From positions 514,678-578,677 of the forward strand of contig JAFAYI010000024.1 of the NCBI GenBank assembly GCA_019240475.1: a DNA stretch of 64,000 nt. Direction: 5' to 3'. Positions within the stretch are counted from its first letter, which is position 1, and every line of letters starts with the position of its first letter. Shown one piece after another: positions 33,452-42,790 of this stretch. The notes beneath the pieces are model-generated. The model did not search any database, was not told where the DNA came from, and worked only from the letters and a program-made list of their open reading frames with translations. The DNA is from Acidobacteriaceae bacterium. GTDB taxonomy: Bacteria; Acidobacteriota; Terriglobia; Bryobacterales; Bryobacteraceae. A program made the translations under genes and the position numbers.

Positions 33452-34518
33452 CGTCCGCGCGCCGCTTGCTTCGCCGTATCGATGGGCGTGGGAGGCGGCG
33501 CCGCGCCCTCCGGCTCGGCTGTCTTGTTAAGGCCAAGAGTCTTGCGAAGCTCCGCGTCGAGTTTAGTTCGAATGTCCGGATTATCTTTCAGGAATTGCCG
33601 GGCGTTCTCGCGTCCCTGGCCGATGCGCTCGCCTTTATAGCTATACCAGGAGCCGCTCTTTTCGATGACATTATTCGCCGCGCCAAGGTCCAGCAGATCG
33701 CCCTCGCGCGAGACGCCTTCGCCGTAAATGATGTCGAATTCGGCTTCGCGGAACGGCGGCGCAACCTTGTTCTTCACAACTTTTACTTTGGTGCGGTTGC
33801 CGGTGATGGTCTCGCCATCCTTGATGGAGGCAATGCGCCGGATGTCCACGCGGATGGAAGAATAGAACTTCAATGCGCGTCCGCCGGTGGTGGTCTCGGG
33901 GTTCCCGAACATCACGCCGATCTTTTCGCGGATCTGGTTGATGAAGATCAGGCAGGTATTCGATTTCGCGACGATGCCGGTGAGCTTCCGCATCGCCTGC
34001 GACATCAGGCGCGCGTGCACGCCCATGTGCGAATCGCCCATCTCGCCATCGAGCTCCGCCTTCGGCACGAGCGCGGCGACCGAATCTACCACTAGCGCGT
34101 CGATAGATCCCGAACCGATCAGCGCGCTTGTAATCTCCAGCGCCTGCTCGGCGAAGTCGGGCTGCGAGACCAAGAGGTTGTCTACATCCACGCCGAGCAA
34201 CTTGGCGTAAATCGGATCGAGCGCATGCTCGACGTCGATGAAGGCCGCCATGCCGCCGCGCTTCTGCGCCTCGGCGATCACCTGGAGCGCGATGGTCGTT
34301 TTGCCGGAAGACTCCGGGCCAAAAATTTCACAGATGCGGCCGCGTGGAAATCCGCCCACGCCTAGCGCATAATCCACCGAGATCGAGCCCGTGGAGATCG
34401 CCGAAACCGGCACGATCGCTTCCTTGGCGCCCAGGCGCAGGATAGATCCTTTGCCGAACTGCTTCTCGATCTGCCCGAGGGTCAGGTTTAATGTGCGGCT
34501 GCGTTCTTTTTCGTCCAT
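33448..34518 (-). CDS. recA: Recombinase A
   Basis: 356 residues with the start at the ATG at 34518, which follows AGGAAGGAA; the longer frame back to 34566 has no ribosome binding site. The Walker A is GPESSGKTT, the MAW motif and DNA-binding loops are present ([39 protein letters not shown]2 region [17 protein letters not shown]), and the C-terminal tail is acidic/proline rich. The whole protein is of normal length. RecA drives homologous recombination and the SOS response. I did not find a clear SOS-box-like palindrome upstream. A hairpin repeat lies at 34602-34645, between it and the VWA gene. Confidence 0.97.
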   Translation of the reverse strand: MDEKERSRTLNLTLGQIEKQFGKGSILRLGAKEAIVPVSAISTGSISVDYALGVGGFPRGRICEIFGPESSGKTTIALQVIAEAQKRGGMAAFIDVEHALDPIYAKLLGVDVDNLLVSQPDFAEQALEITSALIGSGSIDALVVDSVAALVPKAELDGEMGDSHMGVHARLMSQAMRKLTGIVAKSNTCLIFINQIREKIGVMFGNPETTTGGRALKFYSSIRVDIRRIASIKDGETITGNRTKVKVVKNKVAPPFREAEFDIIYGEGVSREGDLLDLGAANNVIEKSGSWYSYKGERIGQGRENARQFLKDNPDIRTKLDAELRKTLGLNKTAEPEGAAPPPTPIDTAKQAARGR

Positions 34519-34601
34519 GGATTCCTTCCTGCCCGGGGGAGTAAAGCCCAGTATAGCGCTAAACAAAAGCCTTTAGAATTGTTTCGGCGAGCATTTTACC
34601 C

Positions 34602-34645
34602 GCGCACAACGGGCAACAAGCGCCCTGTGCGCTCCGAATTTAGGA
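34602..34645. repeat. Hairpin repeat, copy 1 (also at 57751)
   Basis: A 44-bp sequence beginning GCGCACAACGGGCAACAAG and continuing with CGCCCTGTGCGCTC, then an AATT and a short tail. The arms GCGCACA... and ...TGTGCGC can pair around an ACGGGC/GCGCCC inner stem. A copy matching at about 85 percent of positions occurs at 57751-57796. Both copies lie just after the stop codon of a minus-strand gene, here overlapping the stop of the VWA gene. A transcription-ending or mRNA-stabilising role is possible. Confidence 0.6.
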
Positions 34646-35587
34646 CGATAACGCTGCCTTGCGAGCGTAGTAACCCTTGCGCGCCCGCACGATCAGATCC
34701 TTTCGTCCCTTCACTCGAATTTCGACCGGATGATACTGGCCGTCGGTCTTCAAAGGCTCGGGCCGATAGAACAGATTGTACTGGTGCCGCAGCTCGTTCG
34801 CGATGTTTTCGAACGACTGGTTCAAATCCTTGGCCTGGAACGGGAAAAACGCCACGCCGCCGGTCTGCTCGGCGAAGTAGCGCATCACTTTATCGCCGTC
34901 TGTCTCTATATGGCTGATGTTGGTTGAAATCGTGTAAATGACGGTATCGGCGCGCTGCGCCATTTCGAGAGCCTGGTCCCGGCTATAGCGGCTCTCATTG
35001 TCCTCGCCATCGCTCAAGACCACCATTGCCCGCCGGAATTTATACATCGGCTGGTCGCGCATGAGCTTCTCTTTGCAGGCGAGATACATGGCGTCGTAAA
35101 GCGCCGTCCCGCCGCCGGGCCGCAGGTTGCGAATGCCGTTTTCAAGCTGATGCGTGTCGCCGGTCAGATCGGTTATCACCTCCGCCGCGGTATCGAAGCT
35201 GACGAGCGTCGCTTTATCCTGCTCGCGCATGACGCTATTGACGAAGTTGGTCGCGGCCTCTTGCTGGAACCGAAACCGGTCGCGGATGCTGTTGCTGGTG
35301 TCGATCAGAATCGCGAGTCGAAGCGGCAGATCCGTCTCGGAAGTGAACTCCATGATCTTCTGCGGCTTCTTGCTTTCGAAGACTTGAAAGTCGTTCTTGT
35401 TCAGATCCGTTACGAAACGGCCCTTTTTATCCGTCACCGTGAACAGCATGTTCACGCGCGTCACTTCCGCGACGATCGGCGCGGAATCCGAGCCCTGCAC
35501 AGCGGGCTCGCTTTGCTGCGCGCGGAGAGCAACGCCCGCAGCGGCCACCCCGGCCGCGGCCGCAATCAAGAACACTGCAGACTTCAT
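34640..35587 (-). CDS. Secreted VWFA-related protein (acidobacterial type)
   Basis: 315 residues: signal peptide (KSAVFLIAAAAGVAAAGVALRA) and a von Willebrand A domain of the TIGR03436 class that is typical of Acidobacteriota. The metal-site DxSxS is LIDTSNSIRDRF (about residues 95-106) with the later T (GTALYDAM) and D (LSDGEDNESRYS). The opening DKKGRFVTDLNKNDFQVFES is the conserved N-terminal strand of the family. It is the last gene of the six-gene minus-strand operon from 40769. Function unknown; adhesion or metal-dependent protein binding at the cell surface is the family-based expectation. Confidence 0.88.
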   Translation of the reverse strand: MKSAVFLIAAAAGVAAAGVALRAQQSEPAVQGSDSAPIVAEVTRVNMLFTVTDKKGRFVTDLNKNDFQVFESKKPQKIMEFTSETDLPLRLAILIDTSNSIRDRFRFQQEAATNFVNSVMREQDKATLVSFDTAAEVITDLTGDTHQLENGIRNLRPGGGTALYDAMYLACKEKLMRDQPMYKFRRAMVVLSDGEDNESRYSRDQALEMAQRADTVIYTISTNISHIETDGDKVMRYFAEQTGGVAFFPFQAKDLNQSFENIANELRHQYNLFYRPEPLKTDGQYHPVEIRVKGRKDLIVRARKGYYARKAALSS

Positions 35588-35602
35588 TGGAATGACTATA
35601 TT

Positions 35603-36523
35603 CTAGCCGCGTTTCATCCGGAGCGCTTCTAAAAAGGACGCCAGCTCGGGAGGCAGCGGGCTTTCGACGGTTATCGGGTTACTTTCAGACGGCGAGCGGA
35701 ACGTAAGCCGGCGCGCATGCAAGAAGAAGCGGCCGAGAGTAGGAAGGCCCGCGATCGCGGCGGGCGCCCCATACAAACGGTCCCCCGCCACCGGATGCCC
35801 CAGGCTTGCCAGATGCGCGCGGATCTGGTGCGTGCGGCCGGTGCCGATACGCACCTCCAGATAACTCAATTTTTCGAACTGCTCGATGAGCCGATATTCC
35901 GTGAGAGCCGCGCGCCCCGTCGCAAGCTTTGCGGTCATGCGAGTGCGACGTACCGGATCGCGGGAGATTGGGCTGGTGATGCGGCCCTGCGGCTTCTTCA
36001 TCCGGCCATGGACCAGCGCCAGATAAATCTTCTCTACCTGCCGGTCGTGAAACTGCGCGGCGAGCGATTGATGCGCGCGATCCGTTCGAGCCGCCACCAG
36101 CACGCCGCTGGTCTCGCGATCCAGGCGGTGAACAATGCCCGGGCGCAGATCGCCATTCACGGAAGACAACGGGCCAAAATGATGCAGAAGCGCATTGACC
36201 AGCGTGCCGTTTGCGTGTCCCGCGCCTGCGTGCACCACCATTCCGGCGGGTTTATCCACGGCCACGACATCGGAATCTTCATAGAGAACGCGGAGCGGCA
36301 GTTCTTCGGGCGCTGCCTTCAACGGCGGCAACTCGGCGGGCGTGACCGAGATGCTTTCCCCACCGCGCAATATATAGGATGCGCGCGCGCCTTGCCCGTC
36401 TACCAGAACACGGCCGCTCTTGATCCACGATTGCAAGCGTGAACGGCTGAATTCGGGCAGCGCGCCGTGCAGGAAAGCGTCCAGCCGCTTGCCGGAATCG
36501 GCGGAGTCAGCCCGGAGAGTCAC
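35603..36523 (-). CDS. RluD-type pseudouridine synthase
   Basis: 306 residues: an N-terminal S4 RNA-binding domain (KRLDAFLHGALPEFSRSRLQ, about 12-31) followed by the RluA-family catalytic domain. The catalytic Asp lies in GIVHRLDRETSGVLVAA. Further motifs are AVDKPAGMVVHAGAGH and IGTGRTHQIRAHLASLGHPV. RluD modifies helix 69 of 23S rRNA; RluC and RluA act elsewhere, and the sequence alone does not fix the position. It is in the bcp-mutS2 operon, separated by three bases from the DUF1684 gene and 15 from the VWA gene. Length and domain order are normal. Confidence 0.93.
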   Translation of the reverse strand: MTLRADSADSGKRLDAFLHGALPEFSRSRLQSWIKSGRVLVDGQGARASYILRGGESISVTPAELPPLKAAPEELPLRVLYEDSDVVAVDKPAGMVVHAGAGHANGTLVNALLHHFGPLSSVNGDLRPGIVHRLDRETSGVLVAARTDRAHQSLAAQFHDRQVEKIYLALVHGRMKKPQGRITSPISRDPVRRTRMTAKLATGRAALTEYRLIEQFEKLSYLEVRIGTGRTHQIRAHLASLGHPVAGDRLYGAPAAIAGLPTLGRFFLHARRLTFRSPSESNPITVESPLPPELASFLEALRMKRG

Positions 36524-36526
36524 ACT

Positions 36527-37381
36527 TCATTTTAGGGACGCCGTGTAATCGGCATGGCCATTCTTGTAGCGCATCTCGCCGGCTTCCACCGCGAAGGGCA
36601 AGGTGTTCTCCTTGGGCGGCAGAGGGCACGTGGCGTAGGGCGTGAACGTGCAGGGTGGATTGTAGCTCTTATTGAAATCCAGGTCCACTTTGCCGTTCGC
36701 GGGCAGTGGCGTATTCAACATGCGCCCCGCCTGATACGTGTTGATCTTGTTGGTCGCATCCTTATAAAGGAAGAACAACGTGTCGCCTTCGGTAATGGGC
36801 CGCAAGCGGTATTTCTCGCCTTTGTAAGCGAACTCCACGATGCCGGGGCTGTCCTCCAGGTCCGTCTGGCCGAGGATGTTTAGAATGGGAATCTTTTTCG
36901 CCTCGGGAATGAAGGTCGCCTGGAAATGCAACTCCGGATTGACCGGAAAGTATTTCATGCCTTCGAAGTTCTTCAGCACCGGGCTGGCGCTGTCCTTCGC
37001 GCGAACGGCCAACTTGTCGCCGCGCTTGATGATTAGAAACGAAATTGTACCCTCGTGGACCACATCCGGCTTTTCGTCGCCGTAAGACAAAGTTTGCGAA
37101 GAGCCGTCCGGCTTGACGAAAGTAACTTGATCCTTCCGCAGTTTCAGCGTTCCAAGCTGGGCCGGCGCCGAGCCCTTAGGCAGAACGAAGTCGTTCGAAT
37201 CGGCCGATCCGATCGTATTGTCGCCGGGCTTCAGCCAGAACAGCCCCACCAGAGTCAGCCAGCCATTCGGGGAACGCAGGCCAGTGTCGCGCGCTTGTTG
37301 AAACGCGTGGATGGAATCCGTGTAGCTGTCAGCCATCAGGAGTGCCGCTAAGGCCGCAAAGCCGATCAAGATGCGGTGCAT
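36527..37381 (-). CDS. DUF1684 protein with signal peptide
   Basis: 284 residues. A signal sequence (ILIGFAALAALLMADS) is followed by the DUF1684 domain: SPNGWLTLVGLFWLKPGDNTIGS near residues 38-60, and a C-terminal segment with FNKSYNPPCTFTPYATCPLPP, matching the conserved N-P-x-C and Cys-Pro region of the family. The function of the family is not established. Three bases separate it from mutS2 upstream and from the pseudouridine synthase downstream, so it is translated from the same message. It is probably secreted or periplasmic. Confidence 0.88.
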   Translation of the reverse strand: MHRILIGFAALAALLMADSYTDSIHAFQQARDTGLRSPNGWLTLVGLFWLKPGDNTIGSADSNDFVLPKGSAPAQLGTLKLRKDQVTFVKPDGSSQTLSYGDEKPDVVHEGTISFLIIKRGDKLAVRAKDSASPVLKNFEGMKYFPVNPELHFQATFIPEAKKIPILNILGQTDLEDSPGIVEFAYKGEKYRLRPITEGDTLFFLYKDATNKINTYQAGRMLNTPLPANGKVDLDFNKSYNPPCTFTPYATCPLPPKENTLPFAVEAGEMRYKNGHADYTASLK

Positions 37382-37384
37382 AAT

Positions 37385-39805
37385 CTATTCTCGCAACTCC
37401 ACGATAGTTGCGCCAGTGCCTCCTTCGGCAGGCGGCGCCGGATAGAACCGGCTGACATGTGGATTGTGCGCCAGCAGATCGCCCACCGCGCGTTTCAGCA
37501 CCCCCATGCCATGGCCGTGAATGATGCGTACGCGATTCACCGAGGCGAGCGCGGCCGAATCGAGGAATTTATCGACCTGCTCGACGGCTTCTTCGGCGCG
37601 TTGGCCGATCAGGTTCAGCTCGCGGTAGGAGACGTCGAACCGCGGCCCGGTTTCTACGCTCACATTCCTCGGCAGCTTCGCTCGCACAGAAGCTTGGGCC
37701 ACCACTTCCGCGATATCTTCGCGCGGGACTTGCATCTTCAGGAATCCGGCTTCCACCTCAATCATTCCGTTCTTCAGAATGCGGCGGACGACCGCGAGCT
37801 CGCGCACATCTTTCAAGCGGACGCGCGTTCCCTCTTCGAGAGCGGGCTGCGCGGGAGCGGCTGTGCGTTGCGATGGCATGATCTCCGCCGCTTCCTCGCG
37901 AAATTCGCGGCGGGTCTTCGCCATCAGGCGCTGCGCCTGTTCGGCCGCCTTGCGCTGTTCGCCAACTTCGGCGATGCGATCGATGATCGTTTGCGCCCGG
38001 GCTTCGAAATCGGCGATGATAGATTCCGATTTTTTCTCCCACTCGCGCCGCCGTTGCTGCTCGCGGCGCTCCGCGTCATGCTCTAAGCTAGCCTCGCGCC
38101 TGGCGAGCGCTTGCGTCGCTTCTTCCAGTTCGCGGTTGCGGCTCGCCGATTCCTCAAGCTGACGATGCAACTCATTCAGCAGATCCTGAAAATCCGCTTG
38201 CATCCTCGGCAGCACGGCGCGGGCGTGTTCGAGGATCGGTTCCGGCAACTCCAGGCGCGTCGCGATGTCGAGGCCTGCCGACTTGCCGGGAACGCCGAGC
38301 CGCAGTTCATAGGTCGGCTGCAACGTGGATTGATCGAAACCCATGGAGGCGTTCAATACGCCGGGAGTCTGCGCCCCATAGAGCTTGAGCGGCAACAGGT
38401 GCGTGGAGGCGAGGCAAAACGCGCCCGACTTGCGGAACTCGTCGAGAATTGCGACACCAAGCGCGCCGCCTTCTTCGGGATCGGTGGCGCGGCCCAGTTC
38501 GTCGAGCAGTACCAGGCTATCGGGCGTCACGCTTTCAAGCATCTGTTTGACGTGCAGCAGATGGCCGGAGAAACTGCTGAGGCTTTCGGCAATCGATTGA
38601 GCGTCGCCGATATCTGCGAGCACGTCGTCGAGAACGGGGAACTCGGCCTCGGCGCAAGGTACCGGCAGAGCCGCGTGCGCCATCAGCGCGAGCAAGCCCG
38701 TCGTCTTCATCGTGACGGTCTTGCCGCCTGTGTTCGGGCCGCTGATCAGCAGGCAGCGCTGCTGCTCGTTCAACTCGAACGAAATGGGGACGACGGGCTT
38801 ACGCTGTTTGCGCAATATGGTTTCGAGCAGCGGATGGCGCGCTTCCCGCAGCACCAGCCGGCGCTCGTCCCTGCTGCCTTCGCTCTTGCTGAAGCGAGGT
38901 ATGACGGCGTCGTAGCGGCCCGCAAAGGCAGCTTTCGCGAACGCGCAATCAAGTTCCGCCAAGGCCTCGGCCGTTTCGGCGATTTCCGACGCGTGCTCGC
39001 GAAGCGTCCCGGTGATCTCGGCCAGAATCCGTTCGATCTCGCGCAGTTCGTCTTCGCGCAGCCGTACGAGCTGGTTGTTCAGCCCAATCGTTTCGAGCGG
39101 CTCGAGAAAAAGCGTGCGCCCCGTTCCGCTCGAACCATGGATCACTCCATCGACGCGGCCTTTCTGTCCGGCGACGATGGGCACCACGTAGCGGTCCTCG
39201 CGAATCGTGACGAACTCCTCCTGCAGAGTGCCGTCGCTGCGGTGCGCGCGCACAAAACGGTCGAGCGATTCCTGAATGTTTTTCTGCTGACGGCCGATGT
39301 CGCGCCGGATGCGCGCCAGTGCGACGCTCGCTTCATCGGCCAGGCTGCCATCCGGCAGGAAAGCTTTCTCGTAGCGCCGCGCGAGGCCGCGCAAGTCCGC
39401 GAGATGCAAGGCGCGCTGCGCGAGCCGAGGATAGCGCTCTCGAACGGCGAGCAGCACGCCGCGGTATTCTCCCGCCACCGAGAGCGTGTGGAACAGGTCG
39501 AGGATCTCGCGTCCATCGAGCGAGGTTCCTTCGACCGGCAGTGTTCGTAGAGGAGAATCGATTTCCGGTAGCTGATCGAAGCGCAGGCGGACAGCGGCGC
39601 CGCGAACGCTCTCCTCCGCGCCCGACAGCTCTCGCTGATACGCGATGGCTTCGCCAGCCTCTTCGAGCGCGGGTTCGAGCGATGAGCGATCGCTTCCGGG
39701 TTCGAGGGCGCCGACCAGGGCTCGGCCGGCCGAACTTCCCGCGTAGCCCGCAACCAGCTCTTTCAGTTCATCGAATTGAAGAAGACCGGCACTGCTGAAA
39801 GGCAT
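37385..39805 (-). CDS. mutS2: Endonuclease MutS2
   Basis: 806 residues. The MutS-core and clamp region is followed by the ABC-type ATPase with Walker A ISGPNTGGKTVTMKT (about 345-359), Walker B LVLLDELGRATDPEEG, then a long coiled coil (about 520-620: ELEEATQALARREASLEHD...). The C-terminal Smr nuclease domain has VRIIHGHGMGVLKRAVGDLL (about 755-774). MutS2 lacks the mismatch-binding domain of MutS and acts against recombination or on collided ribosomes. ATG 39805 overlaps the stop of the NUDIX gene by one base. All domains are complete. Confidence 0.95.
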   Translation of the reverse strand: MPFSSAGLLQFDELKELVAGYAGSSAGRALVGALEPGSDRSSLEPALEEAGEAIAYQRELSGAEESVRGAAVRLRFDQLPEIDSPLRTLPVEGTSLDGREILDLFHTLSVAGEYRGVLLAVRERYPRLAQRALHLADLRGLARRYEKAFLPDGSLADEASVALARIRRDIGRQQKNIQESLDRFVRAHRSDGTLQEEFVTIREDRYVVPIVAGQKGRVDGVIHGSSGTGRTLFLEPLETIGLNNQLVRLREDELREIERILAEITGTLREHASEIAETAEALAELDCAFAKAAFAGRYDAVIPRFSKSEGSRDERRLVLREARHPLLETILRKQRKPVVPISFELNEQQRCLLISGPNTGGKTVTMKTTGLLALMAHAALPVPCAEAEFPVLDDVLADIGDAQSIAESLSSFSGHLLHVKQMLESVTPDSLVLLDELGRATDPEEGGALGVAILDEFRKSGAFCLASTHLLPLKLYGAQTPGVLNASMGFDQSTLQPTYELRLGVPGKSAGLDIATRLELPEPILEHARAVLPRMQADFQDLLNELHRQLEESASRNRELEEATQALARREASLEHDAERREQQRRREWEKKSESIIADFEARAQTIIDRIAEVGEQRKAAEQAQRLMAKTRREFREEAAEIMPSQRTAAPAQPALEEGTRVRLKDVRELAVVRRILKNGMIEVEAGFLKMQVPREDIAEVVAQASVRAKLPRNVSVETGPRFDVSYRELNLIGQRAEEAVEQVDKFLDSAALASVNRVRIIHGHGMGVLKRAVGDLLAHNPHVSRFYPAPPAEGGTGATIVELRE

Positions 39806-40290
39806 CAGGGTCGCGTCACGAAGAGTTCAGTTGAGCGCTCGGAACAGCAGGATTCGATGACTTCGCGCGTGCCTTCCGTCAGCCGCAGGCCAGCGAGCGC
39901 ATCCACCGCGAACCATTCGACACGCGCGGAGTCGTCGCCTGGGCGCGGCTCGCCGCCGAGGATGGTGCAGAAGAAATCGATCAGCACGTAGTGATATTCG
40001 CACGCGTCCGAGGCGTCGGGCATGATCCGCTCGAAAACGGTTGCGATGCAGTCCGCGCTCACCCGCAGGCCCGTTTCTTCGAACACTTCCCGAACGAGTG
40101 CGTCTTCCAGCCGCTCGCCTGTCTCGACCGCTCCGCCCGGAAGAGACCAGTAGCCTGCCAGCGGCTCACGTCCGCGCTCGACCAGCAGAACTCGTCCCCG
40201 ATCGAACAGAAGCGCGCCGACACCGAGTACCGGACGAATGGGATAGCGGCGGTCGTTAGCCGAATCCACGCCGCCGTTGGCAGAATCCAC
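39805..40290 (-). CDS. NUDIX hydrolase
   Basis: 161 residues. The Nudix box is GGAVETGERLEDALVREVFEETGLRV, matching Gx5Ex7REUxEExGU, at about residues 52-77. The N-terminus (RPVLGVGALLFDRGRVLLVERG) is the usual strand preceding it. The family hydrolyses nucleoside diphosphates linked to another moiety; the substrate (dNTP sanitising, ADP-ribose, NADH) is not evident. It sits between bcp and mutS2, so an oxidative-damage context is plausible. The ATG at 40290 follows the bcp stop by 17 bases. Confidence 0.9.
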   Translation of the reverse strand: MDSANGGVDSANDRRYPIRPVLGVGALLFDRGRVLLVERGREPLAGYWSLPGGAVETGERLEDALVREVFEETGLRVSADCIATVFERIMPDASDACEYHYVLIDFFCTILGGEPRPGDDSARVEWFAVDALAGLRLTEGTREVIESCCSERSTELFVTRP

Positions 40291-40307
40291 ATTGGTTAGA
40301 CGCGGCT

Positions 40308-40769
<462 letters not shown>

Positions 40770-40861
40770 ACGGGGAAACAGATGTGGGACAAGGCCGGAG
40801 CGCTACATATTACCCGAAGGAACTGGCGGGCACCTGGTTTATCAAATTATCGTCAGAATAC

Positions 40862-40890
40862 TTGACAAAGAAACGCGCAGGTTTTATCAT
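40862..40890 (+). promoter_or_regulatory. Promoter of hsp20
   Basis: A perfect TTGACA at 40862-40867 and TATCAT at 40885-40890 are exactly 17 bases apart. The expected start point (about 40897) gives a leader of about 30 bases before the ATG at 40929. I saw no CIRCE-type or sigma-32-type element, so induction by heat would be through another mechanism. Confidence 0.75.
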
Positions 40891-40928
40891 GGAATTGCAT
40901 CCAGATGATGGATAGGAGGAATAAGCAA

Positions 40929-41375
40929 ATGCCAATGATTCGTTACAACCCACTCGGAACCGAACACGAGGATTTCCCCGCCGGACTGCGTCTGTTCCAG
41001 GACTCCTTGTCCCGGCTGTTCAGCGAGCCGGCCTCTCGGCCTTGGGCGCCCGCAGTGGACATCTATGAAACCGAGAATGAGCTGGTTCTGAAGGCCGACG
41101 TTCCCGAGGTGGACCCCAAACATGTGGGAATCCAGATTGAGAATGGAACGCTGACCCTGAAGGGCGAGCGCAGATTCGAAGAGCAGAAGAACGGAAAAGG
41201 CTTTCACCGGATCGAGCGGAGTTACGGGTCTTTCGTTCGGGCGTTCAGCCTGCCGGAGACAGTCGAGACCGACAAAGTAAAAGCGGACTATAAAAACGGT
41301 GTGCTGACGATTACACTTCCCAAGAAGGAAGTCGCGAAGCCGAAGACCGTAAACGTCGAAATCAGCAATAACTAA
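40929..41375 (+). CDS. Small heat-shock protein, Hsp20/alpha-crystallin family
   Basis: 148 residues with the start at ATG 40929, after TAGGAGGAATAAGCAA; a frame-start at 40905 would have no such signal. The alpha-crystallin domain covers about residues 42-140: PAVDIYETENELVLKADVPEVD, KGERRFEEQK, RSYGSFVRAFSLPETV and a final GVLTITLPKKEVAKPK. Hsp20 proteins bind unfolding proteins as an ATP-independent holdase. The mature oligomer is cytosolic. It is monocistronic, with the promoter at 40862 and a terminator at 41408. Confidence 0.95.
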   Translation: MPMIRYNPLGTEHEDFPAGLRLFQDSLSRLFSEPASRPWAPAVDIYETENELVLKADVPEVDPKHVGIQIENGTLTLKGERRFEEQKNGKGFHRIERSYGSFVRAFSLPETVETDKVKADYKNGVLTITLPKKEVAKPKTVNVEISNN

Positions 41376-41407
41376 GAAGTTTCCTGAACACCCCTCCTCC
41401 GGGGGCG

Positions 41408-41455
41408 AGGCGCGGGGCAGGCCATCTAAGGGTCTGCTTCGCGCCTTTTCTGTTT
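41408..41455 (+). terminator. Rho-independent terminator after hsp20
   Basis: AGGCGCG (41408-41414) pairs with CGCGCCT (41440-41446), with an inner CAG/CTG stem; the T-tract TTTTCTGTTT follows. It lies 33 bp after the hsp20 stop and before the phospholipase-like gene. Confidence 0.7.
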
Positions 41456-41512
41456 AAACGGGTGTGTTCAGAACAGCCGCTTTCCTGCACCTATTACTAG
41501 GAGGCCTCGGTT

Positions 41513-42787
41513 CTGAACCACCTTATCCGGACGTTCACTGTATTGAGTTTGGGGTTAGGGCTTGCGGGCGGTTGCGCCGCATATTCGGTCTTGTCGCATG
41601 AAGCGCTGGTCGATGCGCTGTGGGACACAAAGCTAAAACCGTTTCTGCTGGCGAGTTATCCCGGCTCGACGCCGGACCAACTGAAGCGGGCGCATGGCTT
41701 TGCATATGGCGGGGCCATCATCCAGGATCTTGGTTACTATCCGCACGGCAGTAAACAGTTCAGCGACTTGACGCATTACGTTAGGACGGGAGACTTCATC
41801 GCTGCTCTCTTGAAGGAATCCAGGAGCTTGGACGATCTGGCCTTTGCGCTGGGCGCGCTGTCGCACTATGTGTCGGACCTGGACGGTCATCGCCTGGCGA
41901 CCAACGTGGGCGAGCCGATGCTCTATCCCCGATTGCAGAGGAAGTATGGAGATTTCATTACGTACGAACAAAATCCGACAGGGCATTTGCAGACAGAGTT
42001 TGGATTTGACGTTCTGGAGGTAGCCAAAGGAAACTTCGCGCCGGAGGCATACCACGATTTCATCGGGTTCTATGTGGCGGAGCCGTTAGTGGCGCGGGCG
42101 TTTCGCGATACATACGGCCTGGAACTCGGCGATGTGTTCAAGGATTTCCATCGGGGCGTGGAATCGTATCGGCACGCAGTCAGCAAGACCATTCCGATGG
42201 CGACGCGGGTAGCATGGGCGGCCCGGCAAGACGACATCGAACGCGCGCAGCCGGGAATGACCAAGGCGAGGTTTATTTACATCATGAACCGTTCGAGCTA
42301 CGAGCGGAACTGGGGCAAGCAATACGACCGGCCGACGCTCGGCGACCGCATGCTGGCGTTTCTTGTGAAGCTGCTGCCGCCGATTGGCCCGCTGCGCGCG
42401 GTGAAGCTGAAAATGCCAACGCCGCCCGTAGAAAAACTGTTCATGGACAGCTTCGACCGTTCGGCCAAACAATTCGCCGGAAAGATCGATGAGGTGAAGG
42501 AGGGCAGCCTCCATCTCGAAGACAAGAACTACGATGTGGGAACGGTCACCCCGGCGGGCGGTTACAAGCTGGACGACGATGTGCAGGCGTACTGGCTCGG
42601 CCTGCTCGCGGGGAAGAAATTTGCGACCGTGACGCCTGAGATCCGCGCTGAATTGCTCGGCTACTATCGCGATTTAAACGCTCCTATCGCAACTAAGAAG
42701 GACAATCGGAAGTGGCGCCAACTGGTTGTGGAGATACAGGGTTTGAAGACGGCGCCGACGATGGTCGCCGAGGCGGTAGAGCCTTAG
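41513..42787 (+). CDS. Zinc-dependent phospholipase C-family protein, copy A
   Basis: About 424 residues. A perfect AGGAGG (41499-41504) lies eight bases before an in-frame CTG at 41513. Starting there gives an N-terminus LNHLIRTFTVLSLGLGLAGG, a normal signal peptide; the first TTG (41543) would lose the basic n-region. The catalytic fold of the PF00882 family is visible from AAYSVLSHEALVDALWD, through YGGAIIQDLGYYPHG, to ALGALSHYVSDLDGHRLATN. The rest is helical. The family binds several zinc ions through such His and Asp clusters and cleaves phospholipids, but activity is not demonstrated here. The paralogue follows three bases after the stop. Confidence 0.82.
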   Translation: MNHLIRTFTVLSLGLGLAGGCAAYSVLSHEALVDALWDTKLKPFLLASYPGSTPDQLKRAHGFAYGGAIIQDLGYYPHGSKQFSDLTHYVRTGDFIAALLKESRSLDDLAFALGALSHYVSDLDGHRLATNVGEPMLYPRLQRKYGDFITYEQNPTGHLQTEFGFDVLEVAKGNFAPEAYHDFIGFYVAEPLVARAFRDTYGLELGDVFKDFHRGVESYRHAVSKTIPMATRVAWAARQDDIERAQPGMTKARFIYIMNRSSYERNWGKQYDRPTLGDRMLAFLVKLLPPIGPLRAVKLKMPTPPVEKLFMDSFDRSAKQFAGKIDEVKEGSLHLEDKNYDVGTVTPAGGYKLDDDVQAYWLGLLAGKKFATVTPEIRAELLGYYRDLNAPIATKKDNRKWRQLVVEIQGLKTAPTMVAEAVEP

Positions 42788-42790
42788 ACC

